Below are positions 1-13,700 of a stretch of DNA of 64,000 bases, in pieces; position 1 is the first letter of the stretch, and every line of letters starts with the position of its first letter. A program made the translations under genes and the position numbers. The notes beneath the pieces are model-generated. The model did no database searches, was not told the DNA's origin, and was given only the letters and a program-made list of their open reading frames with translations. Location: NCBI GenBank assembly GCA_037951105.1, contig JBAMJV010001398.1, positions 248,001-312,000 of the forward strand, in the 5' to 3' direction. Source of the DNA: Echinarachnius parma. Its lineage: Eukaryota; Echinodermata; Echinoidea; Clypeasteroida; Echinarachniidae.

Positions 1-164
1 CTAAAAGGAGAAGTAAGTTTTACAATATTATGGAAGCTGACTAATCATGTAAATGTCAAATTATATATGAAGATTAATTTTGGCTTAAGTTTATAGTGAA
101 CATAGTAATGGTAGAAAAAGTATCAACAATAATGTATCATAGCTTTTAGTTCAAATTTTTCATT

Positions 165-215
165 TTTCTTTTATATTATATACTTTCTGGTCAGTTTCCC
201 CATGTTTGAAATAAT
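165..215 (+). mobile_element. 3' tail fragment of a tRNA-derived SINE
   Basis: Shares tatattatatactttctgg and then tcagtttc with the tails of the SINEs at 47050 and 53069. The tRNA head is absent, so it is a 5'-truncated or eroded copy. Confidence 0.5.
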
Positions 216-1194
216 AGCTTTTAGTTCATACACACTTTGATTAACCAATATGTCAATTTCAAAGTTCTAACATACTGTAATCAGCACTAATCAACGCTAA
301 TTTGTTAATCTCTAATGAATTATATATGATTGCATTGTGTTTTCTTCTCAGTTACTCTGATTTTCTATTTATTTGATTCTAATAACTGTATCCTATTTTT
401 TTATGTCATGAGTGAATATATAAAGAAGTTATTAACACCTACTTGTATAACTCACATAACTAATGATTACCTTAAAAATAATCAATACCACATGTTATCC
501 ACACATTATTAACATATATACAAGTGTACAGTACACATCAACTATCAACCTGTAACACTTTTGATACAGCTCTTTAATTATATGCAGAACTACATGTATA
601 TACAATTTTGCAGTTACACTCCGTGTTAACAGTTTTCAAATATTTAGTTATCTCACAACTAACATGTATGTAAATTACTGCCATTTAAACCTCACTCAGA
701 CCGCATATATATTATATCTACTAATATCTCTTACTTCTTATGCTTTATTGATATAATACATTTTCACTTCCGTTTGATAGGCTAAATTTAATTATGATTG
801 CAATTATTCCAATTTAATTATCATCGCAATTATTTCTTGTAAGAGGGATGTTTTTCTTGTTCTAGAGGCTTATTGTTTTCTGATTATCTATATGCCTTTA
901 ATATTTCCTTTTCCCTTTTAAACTCTACGGTTTGGCTTCATTTAAGGTTTTTGTAATGTAAAGATAACTATTTTCAAATTCTGATCAGTGCACTTTTCGA
1001 GGTTAACCATCAAACCATCAAAAAGTATTAACTATTTTGGGTTCTTTAGTATGCTCTTCTTTTTAGTAGCAGTTTTGCTCTTGTAACCTTATACAAGCAC
1101 TAGGGTTAATGATAGTTAATTCAAAAGGAATAATAACATTTTGGGCACTTCAAATTTGTTTTTGTTGGTTATCATAAAACTAAGTGTAGGAATG

Positions 1195-1489
1195 AGGGCA
1201 TTTCACAGTGATACAAAATTGAACTTGAGTTCCAAGGTGGACTCAAAATTATGGGAAGCTGTTGATATATACAATTTATGAAATAATTTTACGAGCAACA
1301 TAAATTTTGATTAAAATTCATCAACATTTTCTATTATGAAGGACATTTCAAGTTCTTGGTTGTAAAATATTCTTGAAAGTTTAAAATATTTGCAATTTTA
1401 CGTTATAATTATTTTAGTTAGGCTATAAATGGCCTACCATAATTTAAAGTCCAACTCAGGATTTTAGTTCATCTTTCTGAAACACCCCA
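1195..1489. mobile_element. MITE, GGGGTGTTTCACAAAG family, old copy
   Basis: It shares its internal sequence (caacattttctattatgaag, gtccaactcaggat) and a right end ctgaaacacccc with the better copy at 24484-24791. The left TIR is eroded. Confidence 0.6.
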
Positions 1490-1516
1490 GGTCTAACTGT
1501 TCCCCTTTTTATAAAT

Positions 1517-1582
1517 TTCTGATTGGCTGTTCTGTTTTTCTCCTCTTTGCAGAATAGTTCAGAGAATGAGGAGTCTGTTGGA
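1517..1582 (+). pseudogene. Decayed duplicate of intron end and first 28 bp of exon 1
   Basis: 66 bp match 1624-1689, including a polypyrimidine tract, a cag acceptor (1550-1552) and AGTTCAGAGAATGAGGAGTC. Translation from this acceptor meets a stop before the real acceptor, and no good donor follows. It reads as a tandem duplication of the exon edge. Confidence 0.75.
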
Positions 1583-1661
1583 ATATGTGTTTTGACATTT
1601 GAATTTCTCTTCCCCTATTCTATATTCTGATTGGTTGGTTTATGTCTTCTCCTCCATGCAG

Positions 1662-1795
1662 TAGCTCAGAGAATGAGGAATCTGTTGGATTAAACTCACT
1701 GAGCGCCGAGCATCGGAGGCAGGCCCGTCTCTCCCTCACCGAGTTCTTGGCCGACCCACGCAACTTTGCAGATGACAACTCGGGACAACAGTCCA
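1662..1795 (+). CDS. RhoGEF exon 1 of window (acidic/serine-rich segment)
   Basis: The acceptor is ctcctccatgcag and the donor is A/gtaagt. The exon enters with one base completing a codon and leaves in phase 1. It encodes SSENEESVGLNSLSAEHRRQ followed by ARLSLTEFLADPRNF. I infer an N-terminal linker; no domain is recognised. Since it starts in mid-codon, at least one earlier exon lies outside the window. Confidence 0.85.
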
Positions 1796-4700
1796 GTAAG
1801 TGTCCAATGCTCGTTGCCAGGTTTTGCCAGGTTTATTAGCTTCTAACTAGCGGAGCAATGACAAATGGCTTCTGGGAAGAACCATCGTTAGGTGCACTTA
1901 ATGTAATAGCTCAGTTGTAGAGCATCAGTCTACCTATCCAGGGGACTTTTGCAGAAAGAGATTGATTGTAAGTTACAATTGATAGTAAGTTGGGTCATGT
2001 GGTCTAAATGCGCAAATCTGATTGGTTGAAACACGCACATTTGTTCTGACTTACAATTAATTGTAACTTGCAATCGACTGCATCTCGGTATCATCACTAT
2101 CAGAGAAAAGGTTGGAAAAAGTGTGTAACCTTTGCATTTAAGTGAGAAATGATAACAATAAATGCTCCATAATGATGTTAGAGTGGAATCCTATTTCCTA
2201 GTATCCGTTTAGTTGGGGATTTATCAATTATGTTGGTTTGTTGGATTTCAGAACAAAGAAAAGCAAATAATTTTTGTAAGAATTGAACATGTTCTTGTTG
2301 TTGATGTAATGTTTCCCTGAAAGCTTTTGCCTTTTCCACGATGTACATTGACATGTTGTTGTTGTTATGCAATATTTCATAGTAGAAGATTTCATTTGAA
2401 GATTTTACCTATTCTGGACTACATTGAGCATGTTGTTGTTGATGCAATGTTTTCCTTGAAAGATTTACTTTTCCTGATTTACATTTTCTTTCCTATCTTA
2501 CATTGATTACATCGTTGATGTAATACTTCTACATATCACTGCATCATTTGTCTCTGATAAAGATCCTTCTCGGTTCGAAAGCTCTGGCTCATTTTGGCAT
2601 TTTATATAGTGGATAAGCAGCTCACAGCAGTTTGTGTCTATTTTCTAAACATGTTTGATTGTGATGTTCTTGTTGATGTAAAGCCCTCCGCACACAGAGC
2701 CGCCTTGACCCGATCCGACTGGTCTTCAGTCAGGCTAGAGTCGGTTTCGCTCAGTCGTAGCCGATTCAACATGTTGGATCGGCCTCGTATGATCTCCGAC
2801 TGGCTCTTGACCAGCATAACAGGAGTCCTGAGGCAACGTATACTGAGCTGAACCAACTGAAAACCAGTCGGATCGGGTCGAGTCGGCTCTGTGTGCAGAG
2901 GGCTTCCTAGTTTCTTCTCATCTCTGAAAATGATTTTGGTGTTATTGTTGTAATGTTTCCCATTATCTCTGATCACAATGTTGTTCTTGTTGATGTTATG
3001 TCTTTTCTTATCATGAAAGGAAATGATTTTGTTGTTGACCCCTTATCTTGTATCGTGCTGTGGTTCTTGTTGATGTTATTTTTTTCTTCTCATCACTGAT
3101 TTCGCTGTTGATGATGTAATGTTTCCCCTAATATTTGATTGCAATGTTGTACTTGCTGATGTTATGTTTGTCTTCTCATGCTTTAGTTGTTGATGATGTC
3201 TTGTTTCCCTTGACAGATAACCAGATGGAGCCTGTCAAAGGGTCTGTGCTGAGGAAACTCAGCTTCCTCAAAGTCGGGGGACAGCGGAGAGAAAAGAAGG
3301 TATGGTCCACTTTAACCCATTAGCGACTTATCGATTTGCATTTTAACTAGTGGGCTGGTACGTGTATTTAATATGTCACGCTTAAAGGGGTCTAATAACA
3401 TTGTCAAAATCCTCAAAACTTACTTGGTACTCTAGCAGTTCTCACATACCTTATTGTATTTGTATTACCAATAGAAGCATGGAACAGCTTTTGGTTTTCT
3501 AAAAGTCTATTCCGTTATAAAGATATGTATGATTGAAGTGTCCAGATATATAATTATCTCATGGATAATTATAGATGTCAGTCAATGAGTTAGCGAATGT
3601 CATTTTGCATTTTTTGCTACAATTACTACAGTCATTTACGGTTTACCATGGAATTTTTACACATCACTCACACTCAGTGGACATATCAGATCACATAAAT
3701 ACACATTTTATCAACTATTTGGCACTTGATACATGTATATGGACAAAGAAAATCGAATAAAATTGAATTGAATGTTATAACTATATGTATGTAGAAAATA
3801 AAATTATATGAAATGAAAAAGAATAACATTAAAATATTATGTTCTTCACCCCATTGTTAATCTTTGTCTCCTGCAGGAAAAGAAGGAGAGGGACAGGGAG
3901 AAGGAGGAGAAGAAGGAGCGGGAGAGGGAGAAGGAGAAGATTAAAGACAGCGTCAAGCAGCAGCAGCATCACTTCGTCAACTCATCGTTTTCTAACTCAA
4001 CAAAGTGCAACTACTGCGAGAAGCCGCTACAGAACAAACCCGCCCTACAGTGTCAAAGTCAGTTTAATAGTTAATCATTGTAATGATACATACATAGCAA
4101 TTTACTTGAATATTTGGCATCACATAGAGAAAGCTCAGACCTGAAATTAAATTAAATCATAGGCGCCCTGTTCAGGGGCGCATTATTACCCTTGGTCATC
4201 AGGAACAGCGCACCATCTCAACTCCCTGGAGAGCATAATATTCAAAGCTGCTCTACTATATATATCTAGGGAGCTACAGGCTAACTAACCCTTGACCAAG
4301 TATCCATTTATACTCCTGGGTAGAGAGCAGCAATGTGGATTGAATGTCTTGCAGAAGTACAAAAATGACGAGACATGGATTGGGTTTGAACTCGGGACCT
4401 CTATAGATTTGAAGTCAAGCGCCCATCCAATCGTGCACATCACCTCCATAAGTTTTACATCTACATGTAGTTACAGTTTTAAAAAGAAGTACCTTTATAT
4501 AGGGACAGTGGGAATCCTAATATTGACTCCCTCTCTTTTTTTGTTATTTGTTAATTTATTTATTGGCTTTCTTCTTTTGGTAATTGGTTAACTCCTTTGA
4601 GTGCTAAGGTCACATATTTACACTACACAAGACACGCAATTGCCATAGAGGTATAAAATATCTGGCATTCAGTTAATGCAAGTTTTTCTTTGTGCACCTT

Positions 4701-7700
4701 TCTCATTTTTTCTCTAGTATGTTATGCAAATGTCCACAACAGCTCATGTAAGGATAACCTAGCGCAATGTACGCGGCTCACCAAGCATCCAAAGTCGGTA
4801 AGTTTACCAATCTTCAAATCTTTCATTTTCATTCACATAGTTTTGTATTGATACCATATCTTTACTGTACACCTGACCCCGGTTACATCAAACTTTTCCT
4901 ATTGCTGTAAATGTCCAATTATTGTAACTACACTGCTGGGTTGGCTAGCAGCCAATCAGCATTGAGCATTGTATATAGATATTGCCATGGTAGTAACAAT
5001 AATTGGACGCTTGCACAAATTTGAAAAGTTTTATGAAATGGGGGCCAGGATTTTTGTTTTTGGAATTACTGCAATAATGTTTGAACATCGTTGCAATGAT
5101 TGAATGTGTTAGTGTGTGTATACATTGTATGTGCCTATTTTTCTTTTTCTTTGTGGGTAATGTCTAATTTCTATGGTTATCTGTAGAATAAAAGAAGTAT
5201 GTATGTTTGTGTTCATCCCTTGCCTACAGGTATCTAGTGGGCTTTGTAAAAAGTCTACCTGGATTTCAGAATCGTAAAGGGAATGGGTTAAAATGATATT
5301 GTCAAGAGGACTACAAAACACCTTGCATTGTGTCATCCCCAACATCCACGGCCCATTAGCGGAGGATGTACATGTATTAACTAATGCCAAGTCGCAAACG
5401 GTACCAAAACAGTTAATTAATGTAGAGCGGTATTATATAAGGCCGACAAATGTCAGATTAGTACTACATACATAAATGTCAATCGGGTTAGATAGAGGGA
5501 GAGAGAAAAGGAGATCTGTCTTTATAAAGGATTGTGAGAAGGAAGGAAAGTAATATGTAATGAAGAAAGGGGGTGGAAGACATATATGATAGAGAGAGAG
5601 AGGGGAAGATAAATGCTAGTTATTAAAGCAAAGAGAGACAAATTAAAACAAATGCAACGTACAGGAAGTGTTACATGTGAGAAAATGAACGAAAATAGAA
5701 ATATAATAGAAGGAGAGAGAGAGAGAGAGGGGGCAGAGAGGGAAAGGGAAATCTTATACGTTCATGATTTTTAGAGGGTTATGTATGACTATGAGGATTA
5801 GATAAGATACATATTATAACAAGAGGGGTAGATTAATGTCAGGAAGAGAGATATATAATATAAAAAGAGAGAGAGAGAGGGGGGGGGGGGGGAAGAGATA
5901 GGAAGTAGAGGGGGAGAAAAGGGTTGTCTAATTAGTGAGCGTGTTACCGTATTGTTATTTTATAGGATCTTGTAATTGTAGGTGGCGGTTTAATGGATTA
6001 ACAAAGGTTCAAATAAAAGAATCTCTAAATGTGCTTTAGTTTGTTCCTCCATCATTTTTGTTTCTTTCCAGATAGAATGTGTTATTTTTTAAAGTAAAAA
6101 ATAGATTATATTCAGGCTTTCTTTCTGAGAATGTATCATTTATCAATGATATATAAGTTGCAATTAATTGAAAGTCAGATCTGGGCCCCGTTGCGGAAAG
6201 AGATGCAATCGATTGTAAAGTTGCAATTAGTTGTGAGTCAGATTATGTGACTATATGCACAAATTAACAAGCTAGTGCATAACAAGCATGTTGCCATGTA
6301 TGGTACACAAGCAAGTTACTATTCTGTTAAAGATGCTGCCCTCTGAAGTGACGAGCCATGCTCTATAATATTTGTATAAAGGACTTCCTAGAAACATCCC
6401 CTTCTCTCTCTATCCATGCAGGTGTTTTGTTTTACCCCAAATCAAGTCATCCTAGTAAATTTACTATGTAGACAATGTGGTAATTGTTAACTAGAGCATA
6501 AACAGTATGGTACACTAGCATGCTATCATACATGTACATGTAGGTAGTGGGCAGTGGGTTAAAGATACTGCCCATTGAAGTGACGACCCCGCCTAGCTCT
6601 TTAATATTTGTAAGGACTTCCAAGAAAGATCCCATGCTTCTGTATACCCATGCAGGTTTTTTTTTTTTTTTTTTACCTCAAATCCAGTCATATATCTTAG
6701 TAAATACGGACTTTTCGATTTGTACGTTCACTAGTGGACTGGTACAGTGACGTCATTTTTTTAAGCAGTGCGCATGCGCATCTACGTGCCCGTCGTTCGT
6801 ACCAGATCTAATACGTGTACACCCCTGTTTTGCCGTCGGTCTAGATCTGTGACGACAAGCACTATTTGGCTACTAAAAACAGCGTCATATATAGCTGTAT
6901 ATTTCTTGTTTCTCTGCTGTGGTCTCTGTAAACAGGTTAACTGAACTATATGATTTAAATGAACTTGTCTATAAAGGTTACCTGTTTATAGCGTCCACTA
7001 TTCTTGTCTGCATTGGGTGGTCACTATACACAGGTTTGACTATATATCATTTTAATTCTATGGAGTCTGTCAATAATAAGTCACCTGATTATAGCGCCCA
7101 CTTCCATGCATTGTTTCATTTGGATGGTCACTATACACAGGTTTGACAGTACACTGTGTTATGAAATTTGTCTATAAAGGTCACCTGTTTATAGCGACCA
7201 CATGTCTTGTTGCACTTGGGTGGTCACCATACAAAGTTTACTGTTTATGATTTTATGGAACAGGTCTATAAAGGGCACCTGTTTATTGCGGCAAATGTTC
7301 TTATTTTCCTTTGGTGGTCGTTAAACACAGGTTTGACTGTAAACAATATGTTGGCACCTGTCTATAAAGGTCACTTGCAATTAAGTGTCAATTGTATTGT
7401 TTCCATTGAGTGGTCACTATACAGAGGTTTGTCTTAATAAGATTTTATAGAACCTGTCTATAAAGGTCACCTGTTTAGAGCGGCCATTTTTTTTTCATTC
7501 CATCTGGTGGTCATTATACACAAGTTTGACTGTAAACGGTATTTCAAAACCTGTCTACAAAGGTCACCTGATAATAGCGGCCAATTTTCTTGTTTTCCTT
7601 TGGTGGTCTTTCTACACAGGTTTGACTGTAAACGACTTTTCGGAACATGTATTTAAAGGTCACCTGATCATAGCGGCCAATTTTCTTGTTTTCCATTGGT

Positions 7701-10700
7701 GGTCATACACAGGTTTGACTGTAAACAATATTTCGTAACCTGTCTATAAAGGTCACCTGGTAATAGCTGCCAATTTTCTTGTTTTCATTTGGTGGTCTTT
7801 ACACACAGGTTTGACTGTAAACGGTATTTTTGAACTGTCTGCAATGGACACCAGTTTATAGCTGCCAATTATTCATATCCCTTTGGTGGTCATTATACAC
7901 AGGTTTGACTGTATGTTGGCACCGGTCTATAAAGGTCACTTGCAATCAAGTGTCAATTGTATTGTTTCAATTGAGTGGTCAATATACAGAGGTTTTATAG
8001 AACCTGTCTATAAAGGTCACCTGTTAAGAGCGGCCATTTTTCTTCTTTCAATCTGGTGGTCACTATACACAGGTTTGACTGTATTGGATATCAAAACCCT
8101 TTTTTTTACAAAACTAATCTTCTATTCTCTGCAAACTTCGCACGAGCAATGCATGGCGTAACTATCCCGAGACTTGAACGCGCGTCGTCGTATGAAATCG
8201 AAAAGGTAAATAGCAACAGTCAACGTGCCTAGTCAACTCAATGTGGTACTTCACTGGGACGACAGGTCAACGGTCCTCGTATCAGCGATCGAAAACTCCC
8301 TAATGACTGTTCCTATTTTGCCAGTGCACTAGTCTAATACCTTGACAATAATGGTAATTGTTAACTAGTGCATACACAGTATGTTACCATGTATAGTACA
8401 TGTATATTAGCCGGTTCTTGGTTAAAGATACTACTCTCTGTATTGACGACCCAGCCTCTTTAATATTTGTATAAAGGATTTCCAAGAAAGATCCCCATAA
8501 TGCCTCCCTACCCTTGCAGGGGTTTTACCTCAAATTAATTCTACAATAAGTAAATTACTGATCCTATTTTGCCAGTGCACTATACAACAATGTGGTAATT
8601 GTTAACGAGTACATGTACATAACCAGCAGGTACGTTGCTTGTATGTATGGTACATTAGCAGGTCCTGGGTTTAAGATACTGCCCTCTGAAGCAACGACCC
8701 AGCCTCCTTTAATATTTGTAAGGATTTCCAAGAAAGGTCCCCATGCCTCCCTACCTTTTCAGGGGTTTTTAGCCAAAATCCAGTCATATCTTTAATAGTG
8801 AATTACTGATCCTATTTTGCCAGTGCACTATACCTAGACAATGTGGTAATTGTTAAAGAGAGCATAAACAGCAGGTTACCATCCATTGTTCACCTGTCCA
8901 TGGGGTGTCATGCATGGCCAGCTCCTATAGACCACAAACAAAATACATCAAATAGGCTAGGTAGTATAGACCAGGAACTCCTTGGGATCATAGACATGTT
9001 GGGATAGACTCACTATTAGACCACGACTTGAAAATTAGTATAGACTCTCCTTGTATGATGGACCCTTTATTCTTGTTTTATTTGTACCCCTAAACTGCAA
9101 GCAAACATATGTAATATAGGCCAACTAGATAGACTGTATCTACGATTTGATGATACGCAACCTATAGACTGTCTTATAAACAAAGGTCTTAATTAGCAAA
9201 AACTTTTCATACAAATGTAATTTACTACCAACTAAACCAGTAAATGAAAACCTTGTAATTTCATTTAATCCATTTTCCACATTTTGCATAAAAAACAAGA
9301 ATTACAATTTGATAAAACTGGTATACTTTATTATGTCTACAACGGGAACAACACAAAACACACTTCTGTACATACATGTACTGTAGATTTACCTCTCCAC
9401 CCCTCCCTTGACACCATAACTACTTGAAACTTTAAACTACATGTAAGACTTTTTTTGTGGTGTAGGACTCGAGGTTTAAAAACTTATTGCATAGTTGCTC
9501 CCCCCCCCCCCCTCTCCCCTGTCCCCCTTTCCTCCTTTCCTACCTCCCTCCTCCCCTACGGCCCTCCTCCTCTACGGCCCTCCTCCTCCCCGGTCCCCCT
9601 TTCCTACCAATCATCCTTCTTTCTGATGATGAAGAGATGATCTTTGAAAGTTGCCTCACCATCACATGAGTTAACACCGGCTATTTGATTTCGGTGTAAC
9701 ATGCATTCTCCATGGAGACACCAGCTGTAGCACAGTATTTACAGGTGCAGTCCTGAAAGCGTTAACCCGTTTCCCCGCTAGATTTTGCAATTCTCAAATA
9801 TAGAGTTAAAGGGGCTTAGTAACATTGTCCAAATCCTCAAAATAGAATTTTAATTCTAGCGGTTCCCTTATACCTTGTTGTATTCGTATTAACAATAAAA
9901 TCATGGGACAGGTTTCAGTTTTTCAAATTTCCCTTTCGTTACAAAGATATGTATGATTGAAGTATTCAGATAAGAAAAACTCTGGGCGAGTTTTTCTTCC
10001 CTGTACAAAGTGAGTGCAGTGAGTTACTGAATATCACTTTGCATTTTCGCTCATTACTTGGCTATACAATGTCCATTTGACTTGAAATTTTCACACAATA
10101 CCCTGTGGACATATGAGATAACATCAATATACATTGTATCAACCACACATCACTTTTTGCACATGTCAACAAAGTTACTAGATCCCTTTAATGCTGGACC
10201 CACCATGTCCGTGGAAGCAATATTGGTCAAGAATTGCCAATTATATTTGGCTTACATGCACTTTGAACTGTGTGTCTGGCTAGCTAGGTGTTATTAAATG
10301 TTTATGGTTTGGATTAAGTATCGATTGTAACATACATGAAACTGTAGTGTGTATATGGTGAACAGTTGGGAAGGCTTTAAAACATACATGTATATCACCT
10401 CTCTTTGGGCTTAATATGTTGGTATATATATGTTTTTCGTTAATAAGCTGTCTATGTTAATTCTTGTGAATGATTGTGAGCTGTGAGCTAGTACTTGTAG
10501 TAGTTTTATCAAGAAAATATATTTTTAAGGGAATCATCTTTTTGCTGGTTTATTTAAATATATTAAAACTATAATAGCGATTGCTTACAGTTACAGTTTA
10601 GAGAAGGGAATGGAAATATGTTTCAATAAATATTTCAGTTTAAATTGTATTTCAGGTCACTCATTCTACCACATTTTTCAAGTGTGGCACCAGCGTGTTA

Positions 10701-13700
10701 ATTTGACAAAGTACATTAGTATTATTAGAATAAACAAGTTGGTAACCAAATACCTTTGAGTTATTTCATTCTTTTTTCAGTTCAAGAACCAAGAAAAGAG
10801 CATGTACGTGGGTAATATGTCCAGACAGAAATAGAAGTACATGATATTAGCTAGAGTTTAGATTCCAGGCAATTAAACCAGGCATTCCAATGGGCAATAT
10901 AAAACTTCATGTTGAAACTGTAGGGGCCGCCAGACCCCCATTGTGATAATTTTCAAATGAATAGTCAATACAGAAAAAGACTATTATATCCAGAGTGTGT
11001 AAGAGAGGGAGAGAGGGAGAGAGGGGGAGGGAGAGAAATAATATAAAGCTAAGGGGTAGAGAGAGAAAAATAATCAATAAGAGATTAGAACAACTCTGTT
11101 ACAAAGCAAGTGTCAGTGCATGGTCCACTGTAGCGATCAATGCATGTGTAATATGTACGTCTGTGTGCGGTTAGGCTTTGGGTCTCTCGGCACCCTATGT
11201 GTTCCCCTCTTCCACCCCCTCTCTCCCACTCTTTTTCCTTCTCTCCTTTTCTCTCTTGGTATCTCCTTTTACGTGTTGGTCTCTCCCTTTCTCTACTGGT
11301 CTCTCTTTCCTTGGTGGTAAACTCAGCGGTAGAGTCGGCCAGAGGGGAGCCCGTGTTCGGTTTAGCACAATAGAGAGTGGTTGCACTGGAATGCAGGCAG
11401 GCCCTCTCTCTCACCCTCGACAGAAAAAAAAAAATACAGAAAAGAAAAAAGGAGCGTGAAATTTTGGTGTAAACTGTACAATTCTCCCATGTGCACTAAC
11501 TACTTGTGCACGAGTCATGAATTTTGTATTGATAAAGGAACCATGCTGGAACAATTTGATGCAAGCCTACATCTGATGAGGAATTTTGTTATCTTGTGAG
11601 GATGATGATCACTGGAAAAACTTGTTGCATTCATTCAGTTTCAAGCGGTAAATTATAAACTTGTTGGGAGTCTTGCTCTATGGTTATAATCGTGTGATTA
11701 TCCTGCGACGTTGTTGGCCAATCTCCTCCAGCTCAGGTGGAGTTTGGAAATAGGATTACAACTCGGTATTATTGATTCTGTGTTGCCCGTTTTAACACCT
11801 TTTCTGCTTTGTCATGATAATGTTGAACAGTTAGGGTCGGGCTAAAAACTACTTAGGGTCATTCTGTGGACCTTAAAGACCCATTTAGTATAGTCATCTT
11901 TGATTAGTTGAACTTTGAAGACTCAATTACTATACTTATAGTTATTTTGATCGTTTGGACTCAATTATTGCAATTGTTCTCAAGATTGTTATCTATACTT
12001 TGAAGAATCAGTTATTATAGTTATTCAGATTTGTGTGACTTAAAGTTAAAGACACAATTACTAAGAATACTATAGCTTAATACATCTTGATTGTTTGGAC
12101 TCTGCAAAGACTCATTGATTGTGCAGTTGTTCTAGATGTTTGATAGGGGTCTGGTAAAAGTGCGGAAGTCGTGAAATGCATCATCTGGATTTACTTATCA
12201 AGTGTACGTGTGACTCGAAGTTGAACTAGCAAGCTGTGTGGCATTGGCCTAGCTTGGCTTGCTGGCTCGGCCTGTTCCTGTGTATCATGATGGAGCTACC
12301 ATTAGGCTATTACAAGCAGCCCCATGGGAAACTCATATCAAAATCAGTGAGTATATTGTATATATACAGGTATAGTAATAATAATAATAATACAAATCAA
12401 TTCTTATAAAGCACAATATATTACATTTTAAGTCTCAATGCGCATATAAAACTAACTTAGAGACCAATAGGATGAGTTTTTAAGCACAATTCAGTAGTTC
12501 AAATAAAAGGAGACAACATAACATTCAATTCCATGGGATGACTTTTGGTGGGCACTGTAAGCAGGTTGGCTGCTATAGACAGGTGGCCACTAAGACAGGT
12601 TTGACTGCAGATTGAGTCAGTGTTTTATTTTGTGCAATATACAATGTATGTTCCAATACCGCTCTGATATCCAGGCTGTTTTTCAACAGGACCCGTGGGA
12701 AAAATTCATACTGAAATTAATTAAGTGCTAGAATAATTGTACAAAACAAAGAGAGAAAAAAAAACAATCTGTAGGAACATTATGAGAGTAAACAAAATCA
12801 TTTAAGCAAATTTAAAACAAAAAAGTATATTTTGATTGTATACCCTGACCTATCTTCACCACAGGCATGTACAGGTGTGTATTTACTCGGCAACATTGTG
12901 TTGATGTGGTTATAATGGTATTGACATGGATTATTTTAGATTGAACCCAGTAACCCGTTCAGAACTGGTCCCAAAGTACATGTAACTCTGGCTGTGGAAT
13001 ATGCAATATACAGTTACGTACCATACCGTAATGAATAACTGGTTAAGGCTAAGGTTAAATGTTTGAGGGGAAAAAATGAAATATGAATTCAGTTATAATT
13101 GAATTGTATTCTTAATTCATTTATTGAATGTTATAGATTAGGTAATAAAAGTATACATGTATTTTGTTATGAAGAGAAATAAAACTGGCAACCATGCATT
13201 CCCATTAAACAATAATGCCAACAAGCTGCTGAGAATTTAATTAATGTAATTCGGATCATGACAGACTAACTGGTGCATATACATTGATGTACTGTGTATA
13301 ATAGAAATGTGATAATGATGGTGATATGGTCCATTAAGCCAGACAATATTGATATATTATTAACACAATGTATGGATACGCTATGGAATATGGAAATAGT
13401 TCATTCTTATACCTGCCCATGCACTGCTGGCTATGAATTAGTTGAATACTTGAATTACTTTATTTGTCAAAGTGATTATTTGTCAAAGTGATTATTTGTC
13501 AAAGTGATTATTTGTCAAAGTGAATGCGAACATGTGGAGCCAACTATAAAATGAAATGGTATCATAATTGGTTTATGCTTGGAATTGACAAACACTTTGT
13601 GATTAAAAGCGAACCCCACCACTTTAATACTGAAGTGGAGTTTGAAAGTCAGCATAAAGTCATGAATGTTAAATTGTGTGATAACTGCATGTGAGACTTG

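Larger units (their letters stand above)
1..1661. other. Intron sequence before the first exon in the window
   Basis: AT-rich, no coding signal. It contains a SINE tail fragment (about 165-215), a MITE (1195-1489) and a copy of the next exon's acceptor (1517-1582). I see nothing else. Confidence 0.6.
6225..8890. repeat. Tandem array of ~230-bp units, interrupted by an insertion
   Basis: Units near 6225-6450, 6470-6707, 8300-8560, 8561-8810 and a partial at 8811-8890 share gtggtaattgttaac, ggttaaagatactgccctct, tttaatatttgtaaggattt and cctattttgccagtgcac. Between units two and three lies 1.6 kb of other DNA (6708-8299). Confidence 0.75.

Noticed and set aside
1905-1945. A tRNA-like tagctcagttgtagagcatc.
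   Set aside because: Only an A box is present; there is no B box or closing stem.
2594-2976. Frames on both strands around 2.6-3.0 kb.
   Set aside because: They are contained in a fold-back MITE with long inverted arms; no gene features.
9455-9669. Pro-rich frames in a C-rich tract.
   Set aside because: Simple sequence with overlapping frames, no splice or start context.
10782-10812. A possible extra exon: acceptor ttctttttttcag, peptide FKNQEKSMYV, donor gtaata.
   Set aside because: It would enter in phase 0 and leave in phase 1, breaking the frame with exon 5; no other exon restores it.
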